DNA of 10,530 nt from contig JBLNDG010000174.1 of the NCBI GenBank assembly GCA_050261415.1, positions 1 through 10,530 of the forward strand, in the 5' to 3' direction. Source of the stretch: JBLNDG01 sp050261415 (GTDB lineage: Bacteria; Bacillota; Clostridia; Lutisporales; Lutisporaceae). The notes beneath the pieces were generated by a model. That model had not been told where the DNA came from. It ran no database searches and saw only the letters and a program-made list of their open reading frames with translations. Positions 6,590-10,530 of this stretch are shown one piece after another (position 1 is the first letter of the stretch; each line of letters begins with the position of its first letter). The translations under genes and the position numbers were made by a program.

Positions 6590-7969
6590 CTATTTTGCTT
6601 TCTCAGATGCCCAGTTGTCTTTAACAAGAGTTACAACTTCGTCCCATGTCTTGTTGCCCTGAGCATATTCCAATAATGCTGCACCAAAATTGTCCTTGAA
6701 TTCCTGGCTTGGGAATGCTGCGAATGTCCATGCTACTGAAGTTGCACCATTGTTCATCCAGTTCATTACTTCCTTTGCCAATGGGTCTGCAGGCTTTTCA
6801 TTATCATTGAACGTATTGAACGGAGCTATGAAGCCCAAATCCTGAGTTACGTATTTCTTTCCCTTTTCGCTTGAGAAGAGCCATTCGAGGAATGCAACAG
6901 ATGCATCCTGCTTTTCTTTTGAAACCTTTCCGTTTATTGCAAAGTAGTTTTCTGTACCAATAGCTAGGCCTTGATTTTCTTCACCTGCTACGCCTGTGTA
7001 TAATGGCATGAACTTTATATCTTCTTCCTTAACTGTGTTGCCCTCAACGTTTTTAATCTGCGACCAAGCCCAGTTTCCGTTCTGAACCATAGCTACGTTG
7101 CCAAGTGCAAATTCAGCCATGGAATCGTCAACTGACTTGCTGCCCAAAAGCTTTTTGTTTGTTATTGAATTGTTGAGGTATAAATCGAACAGGTTCTTGA
7201 AATTGTTTGCATATTTGAATTCAATCTTATCTGCTGCCAGGCCTGCCAATACTGTATTATCAAACTGGGTGTTATCCTTGAATTCATAGTAGAACGGAAT
7301 ATTTGCCAGGTGAGTCTGCCATCTCCAGTCTTCACCTTTTTTCAGGGATGTGGATGCGAATACGCCCTTTATTCCTAACTGGGCCTTATGCTTTGTCATG
7401 TCTTCAACAACCTGCTTCAAAGTACCGAAGTTCTTGATTTCAGCTGCTGAATTGATTGATACTGCTTTGTCACTCAAAGCAAAATATTTCTTCATTATTG
7501 AGTCATTGTATATGATTCCGTAGCCTTCTACAACGTATGGAATGCCGTAAACACCTTCGCCGCTCTTTACTGCCAGGCTCTTATCTGACAAGTAACTGTA
7601 AAGCTTAGTGTCTTTCAGATCTGCTGTATAGTCCTTCCAGTTCTGATAGCCAACGGGACCGTTGATCTGGAATATTGTCGGAGCATCAGATTTAGCTATT
7701 TCTGACTTAAGGGTTGTCTCGTATGTATTTGCCGCTGCTGTAACAACCTTCACCTTAACTCCGGTTTCTGCTTCGTAATCCTTAGCAATTGAATCGTATA
7801 TCGGTGCAATCTCAGGTTTAAAGTTCAGGAAATAGATTTCCTTCGCTGCTTCCTTTGTCGGAGCTGCTTGACTCTGATCCGTGTTTGCCGCCGGAGCACT
7901 GCTGCATCCAGCCAGTATGGCTGCAGCCATCACTACACACAGCACTAGACTTGCAAGTCTTTTTTTCAT
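6590..7969 (-). CDS. malE: Maltodextrin ABC transporter substrate-binding lipoprotein, MalE type
   Basis: This 459-residue extracellular solute-binding protein (family 1) is anchored to the membrane. The signal peptide has M-K-K-R, a hydrophobic core and the lipobox L-A-G-C with Cys22 as lipidation site, followed by a flexible A/T/Q-rich linker (23-42). The mature part shows the usual SBP1 features: Y-E-A-E-T-G-V-K-V-K-V, a G-I-P-Y-V-V-E-G-Y-G stretch near the first hinge, V-A-M-V-Q-N-G-N-W-A-W and A-F-L-E-W-L-F-S-S-E-K-G-K-K-Y-V. It captures the sugar and hands it to MalFG. AGAGGGG precedes the ATG. It is first in the operon, directly behind the LacI-type operator. Maltodextrin as ligand is inferred from malQ and the amylase; no ATPase subunit is encoded nearby. 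Confidence 0.93.
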   Translation of the reverse strand: MKKRLASLVLCVVMAAAILAGCSSAPAANTDQSQAAPTKEAAKEIYFLNFKPEIAPIYDSIAKDYEAETGVKVKVVTAAANTYETTLKSEIAKSDAPTIFQINGPVGYQNWKDYTADLKDTKLYSYLSDKSLAVKSGEGVYGIPYVVEGYGIIYNDSIMKKYFALSDKAVSINSAAEIKNFGTLKQVVEDMTKHKAQLGIKGVFASTSLKKGEDWRWQTHLANIPFYYEFKDNTQFDNTVLAGLAADKIEFKYANNFKNLFDLYLNNSITNKKLLGSKSVDDSMAEFALGNVAMVQNGNWAWSQIKNVEGNTVKEEDIKFMPLYTGVAGEENQGLAIGTENYFAINGKVSKEKQDASVAFLEWLFSSEKGKKYVTQDLGFIAPFNTFNDNEKPADPLAKEVMNWMNNGATSVAWTFAAFPSQEFKDNFGAALLEYAQGNKTWDEVVTLVKDNWASEKAK

Positions 7970-8004
7970 AAAATTCCCCTCTCCCTTTACATTTTTATTT
8001 TGTT

Positions 8005-8056
8005 CCGATACCCCGCGATAACCGACTTTTTTGTTTCGGTAACGTTATCGGTATCG
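8005..8056. promoter_or_regulatory. LacI-type operator cluster of the mal operon
   Basis: CGGTAACGTTATCG (8037-8050) is a near-perfect palindrome with the central CG typical of LacI-family sites. Around it stand four copies of one half-site: CGATA at 8006-8010 and 8016-8020, and its complement TATCG at 8046-8050 and 8052-8056. This could offer two operators about 30 bases apart. The cluster lies about 15-65 bases downstream of the predicted transcription start, where a bound repressor would block initiation or elongation. The regulator is most likely the LacI-type protein of the same operon. Confidence 0.7.
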
Positions 8057-8076
8057 TTTCCAATCGCCTCAATTTG

Positions 8077-8105
8077 ATGATAGCATATTATTCATAAATT
8101 TACAA
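8077..8105 (-). promoter_or_regulatory. Promoter of the malEFGQ-lacI operon
   Basis: On the minus strand TTGTAA (8100-8105), a 17-base spacer and TATCAT (8077-8082) are present, and TG at the -15/-14 position extends the -10 box. Transcription would start near 8070, giving a leader of about 100 bases that contains the operator cluster. Confidence 0.65.
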
Positions 8106-8165
8106 TATGTTTAAATAATTTTCAAAACTTAATAAAATATTTATAGCATCACATGACTTGGATGT

Positions 8166-8209
8166 AGGTGCCGGATGCATTAATAGTCAAGTTATTGCAC
8201 ACGGCACCT
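8166..8209. other. Long imperfect hairpin after the amylase gene
   Basis: The outer arms AGGTGCCG (8166-8173) and CGGCACCT (8202-8209) pair perfectly. Inside, after a 2/2 mismatch, TGCA pairs with TGCA, then after one mismatch TAA pairs with TTA, leaving an 8-base loop. It lies 40 bases after the amylase stop. No T tract follows on either strand, so it is not a standard terminator; mRNA 3'-end protection is the simplest role. Confidence 0.5.
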
Positions 8210-8248
8210 ATATCGATTAGTATATCATTTATTCCGCCTGGCACATAT

Positions 8249-10333
8249 CTATTTAAATGTCAGTTGAGGAGCCGGCACCTCAGTGATTATGAAATCCTTA
8301 AACTGTGAAATATTGAATTTCAGTATGCCGTCTTTATATTCCGTTTCTTTGATTTCTTCAAATGCTCCATCCTGATTTATCTGATAAGCATACAATTTAG
8401 GCTTCTTAATATCACTATTAATTTTTACAGTAATATCACCCTGCAGTATGTCATCAGGCAGGTTGCAATTCAAGCTGTAAACCATATATTCAACGTTCTT
8501 GAGCTTATTGGCTAAAGCTTCCCATGCGGTTGCTTTTTCAGGATCATTGCAAGCATTGATAATGATTCCCGTAGTACCGCTTTGAGAAATTGCGTTTTCT
8601 ACTTCCGAAGGGTTGTTTATGACAAAGTTTATATTCCCTCTCTCAATCACAGGTTTTACATTGTTTTGAGCCGCTGCCGGGAATACAGACTTCAAAACCT
8701 CTTCAACCCTGGATGACATTACTACTTCCATGCCTTTGTTTTCAGGCTTTAAAATGTTGTCTATAATTTCAACAGTATAAGGCGGAATTTCCCTTTCCGG
8801 TACAGCATATGCAGGGTCGTAACCGGCTTTTAACAGTTCATTGTCAACCCTCAACTGTTGATATCCGGTAACAAGGACCGCTCCGGATTCTCCCGGTATG
8901 CTTATATTTATTTTATTACCGGTTACAGTATATTCAGAACCGCTTATTGCATCAGTAAGAACAGTTCCGTCTGTAATGTGGCTTACCTTGACCTCCAGAG
9001 CATCCAGTTGGTCAGCGCCCCTGTTAGCCACGATAAGTGCTGCATTCCCAGTCTCATCGTATCTTTCATAAGCCAGGACATCGTTGTTTTCTGCATATAC
9101 CGGTGCGATATCACCTGATTGAAGCACCGGATAAGAGTTTCTGATATTTCCATAAGCAGCATAAGCCATCAGAGTGCTTTCGTCGCCTTTCCCCCAGGCC
9201 ATTGCCCTTCTGTCATCCGGATCCTTTGCTCCTATCATTCCAAGTTCGTCACCATAATAGATCGTAGGCACTCCGGGATATGTCATCTGGAGCAAGGGAA
9301 CGATCTTCTGAAGGCGTCTTGCCCTTTCAGTGGGTTGAGGAGCCAGTACCGCATCATTTCTGTCCTTTATTATTCCGTCCAAAGCAGACAGTATCCTCTC
9401 TGTATCATGGGAGTCAATCAGATTCAGCATCGCCTCAAAGGCTTCTTCCGGATACTGCTCCCTGATAAGTTCCAGCTGATTCATGACTTCCTTGCCGGAA
9501 ACACCATCCCTCAGATAGCTGAGCAAAGCATTCCTGTATCTGTAGTTCATTACGGAATCATACATGTCACCCAACAAATACCTTGATGCGTCGGTCCATA
9601 TTTCCCCTATGATAACGTTATCTCCTGCAGCTTTTACGATATCCCTGAAATACTGCCAGGTCTCATCGGACATTTCATTGGCTACATCCAGCCTGTATCC
9701 GTCTGTTCCCTGTTCAAGCCAATACTGGGTGCTGTCCTCAACTATCTCACCCTTCCAGGTTGTCAGATTGAGTTCAGATCCATCCAGTGACTTTATTACC
9801 GGCATTGAATCATAGCCCCACCAATCCTCATAGCGGTAGTGCTGCTTTTCTTCGGGAAGAGTTGCACCGTCTACATCCGTAGTATCCCATTCGTTGTAAA
9901 CATTGAACCAGTCCTTGTAGTGCAGGTCAGTTATGCTCATATTTGCAAAATGCTCTACGGCACTCTGTTCTGCTTCAGCCTGGGATATACCCTCATTCAC
10001 CAGGTCATAGACGTATTCCCAAAACTGGTATGCGCCCAGGGGTTTTCCCGGAGCCATATACTTCCCATATCTGTCGAAGTATAATGAATCGTCCGATACA
10101 TGGTTAAAGACCCCGTCTATTACCAAATGCATATCTCTCTTATCCAGTTCAAGGACCAATTCCTTAAACTCCTCCGGAGATCCGAGAAGTCTATCCAAGC
10201 CTTGGTAATTGGTTGTATCATACCTGTGGTTGGATACGGATTCCGATATCGGGTTGAGATAAAGCACGTTGACTCCAAGCGCCTTTAGATAATCCAGTTT
10301 TTGCGATACTCCCGCTATATCCCCGCCATACAT
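8249..10333 (-). CDS. GH13 alpha-amylase/pullulanase-type glycosidase, 5'-truncated
   Basis: The 694 residues form most of a GH13 enzyme hydrolysing alpha-glucans such as starch. All catalytic regions are present: D-G-V-F-N-H (73-78), D-G-Y-R-L-D-V-A-N-E with nucleophile Asp216, G-E-I-W with acid/base Glu244, and I-D-S-H-D (306-310). The beta sandwich (about 400-490) is followed by a 200-residue tail of unknown type ending in a beta-rich segment (F-N-I-S-Q-F-K-D-F-I-I-T-E) seen in clostridial surface proteins. The ATG at 10333 is probably an internal Met: it has no ribosome binding site, and the family-like residues G-D-R-I-Y-T-N-E lie directly upstream in frame, up to a stop at 10376-10378. 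The first barrel strand and any signal peptide are missing. It is probably a non-functional remnant of a secreted enzyme that fed the MalEFG importer. Confidence 0.88.
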   Translation of the reverse strand: MYGGDIAGVSQKLDYLKALGVNVLYLNPISESVSNHRYDTTNYQGLDRLLGSPEEFKELVLELDKRDMHLVIDGVFNHVSDDSLYFDRYGKYMAPGKPLGAYQFWEYVYDLVNEGISQAEAEQSAVEHFANMSITDLHYKDWFNVYNEWDTTDVDGATLPEEKQHYRYEDWWGYDSMPVIKSLDGSELNLTTWKGEIVEDSTQYWLEQGTDGYRLDVANEMSDETWQYFRDIVKAAGDNVIIGEIWTDASRYLLGDMYDSVMNYRYRNALLSYLRDGVSGKEVMNQLELIREQYPEEAFEAMLNLIDSHDTERILSALDGIIKDRNDAVLAPQPTERARRLQKIVPLLQMTYPGVPTIYYGDELGMIGAKDPDDRRAMAWGKGDESTLMAYAAYGNIRNSYPVLQSGDIAPVYAENNDVLAYERYDETGNAALIVANRGADQLDALEVKVSHITDGTVLTDAISGSEYTVTGNKINISIPGESGAVLVTGYQQLRVDNELLKAGYDPAYAVPEREIPPYTVEIIDNILKPENKGMEVVMSSRVEEVLKSVFPAAAQNNVKPVIERGNINFVINNPSEVENAISQSGTTGIIINACNDPEKATAWEALANKLKNVEYMVYSLNCNLPDDILQGDITVKINSDIKKPKLYAYQINQDGAFEEIKETEYKDGILKFNISQFKDFIITEVPAPQLTFK

Positions 10334-10420
10334 CTCATTTGTATAAATTCTATCCCCGACAGTTCCCCCCGTTTTCTATATACTCATCCAGATCTTCCGC
10401 TTCAAGCCTTAAATCATAAC
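10334..10420 (-). pseudogene. Frameshifted 5' remnant of the GH13 gene
   Basis: Coding sequence continues upstream of the apparent start. In the gene's frame it reads G-T-V-G-D-R-I-Y-T-N-E (10366-10334) and then meets TAG at 10376-10378. In the next frame the DNA reads Y-D-L-R-L-E-A-E-D-L-D-E-Y-I-E-N-G-G without a stop. The two join smoothly if one base is removed from the run of six G (minus strand, 10365-10370), so a one-base insertion or a sequencing error in the homopolymer explains the break. The coding sequence ends at about 10420 against the structured element, so the true N-terminal part must lie beyond it or be lost. Confidence 0.65.
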
Positions 10421-10530
10421 CACCCGTCCAACGGGTGGTTTGCACTAAGGCTATAAGCCTTTTTTACCGGCCAGCGCCTAAAGACGCTGGCTTTCACTTT
10501 GTTCAAGCCACTACGGCATTGCCACTTTTG
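10418..10530 (-). mobile_element. Putative right end and omega-RNA-like region of a TnpB-type (IS200/IS605) element
   Basis: Three compact hairpins stand in series: AACCACCCG/CGGGTGGTT (10418-10426 with 10432-10440), AAGGCT/AGCCTT (10447-10452 with 10456-10461) and GCCAGCG/CGCTGGC (10470-10476 with 10485-10491). Read on the minus strand they end at the amylase remnant. A short open frame entering from the right edge closes with S-G-N-A-V-V-A and TGA at 10503-10505, a possible C-terminal end of a transposon protein. TnpB genes are followed by a structured RNA whose last hairpin marks the element end and whose 3' flank serves as guide. No TnpB domain is inside the window, so this is inference from structure and position. 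Confidence 0.45.

Noticed and set aside
8044..8062. Possible catabolite-responsive element (minus strand TGGAAACGATACCG)
   Set aside because: It matches the cre consensus only loosely and overlaps the LacI-type half-sites, which explain it better.
9119..9586. Plus-strand 155-codon open frame inside the amylase gene
   Set aside because: It is an antisense shadow of the GH13 coding sequence with no ribosome binding site and no recognisable domain.
1..10530. CRISPR arrays, tRNA or rRNA genes, riboswitches
   Set aside because: No regularly spaced repeats, no tRNA-like or rRNA-like stretch and no recognisable riboswitch were seen in any intergenic region.

Overview
The window looks like chromosomal DNA of a low-GC, Gram-positive anaerobe of the Clostridia. 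Supporting signs are AT-rich intergenic DNA, strong AGGAGG-type ribosome binding sites, a lipobox-type solute-binding protein, an Hsp18-like small heat-shock protein behind a CtsR operator, and a LacI-controlled maltodextrin operon. The genus cannot be fixed from the sequence alone.

Layout. Bases 1-118 hold a hairpin-rich segment that resembles one end of an IS200/IS605-type (TnpB) element running off the left edge. A terminator at 122-159 separates it from a divergent pair: an HxlR-type regulator (227-574, minus) and a GNAT acetyltransferase (717-1259, plus), with overlapping promoters and two palindromic operator candidates between them. A bidirectional terminator (1338-1380) closes the acetyltransferase gene and the convergent hsp20 gene (1385-1837, minus). 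The stretch 1838-2240 holds the hsp20 promoter, a near-textbook CtsR operator, one doubtful 37-codon ORF and the terminator of the next operon.

From 8105 down to 2182 runs one minus-strand operon: promoter with LacI-type operator, then malE (lipoprotein), malF and malG (permeases), malQ (4-alpha-glucanotransferase), a lacI-type regulator and a terminator. A perfect 11-bp inverted repeat between malE and malF probably sets a higher malE transcript level. No ATPase gene is present, so the transporter presumably borrows a MalK/MsmK-type ATPase encoded elsewhere.

Upstream, 8249-10333 encodes most of a GH13 alpha-amylase/pullulanase with all four catalytic regions, but its 5' part is damaged. Conserved coding sequence continues past the apparent start, is broken by a one-base shift at a run of six G (10365-10370), and then stops at about 10420. 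There a structured element begins (three hairpins, 10418-10491) that looks like the right end and omega-RNA region of a TnpB-type element. The natural reading is starch hydrolysis outside the cell, uptake of maltodextrin by MalEFG, glucan rearrangement by MalQ, and control by the operon's own LacI protein, with the extracellular enzyme now disrupted. I see no novel defence or biosynthetic system. The most noteworthy points are the disrupted amylase with its adjoining element end and the cis-regulatory sites.
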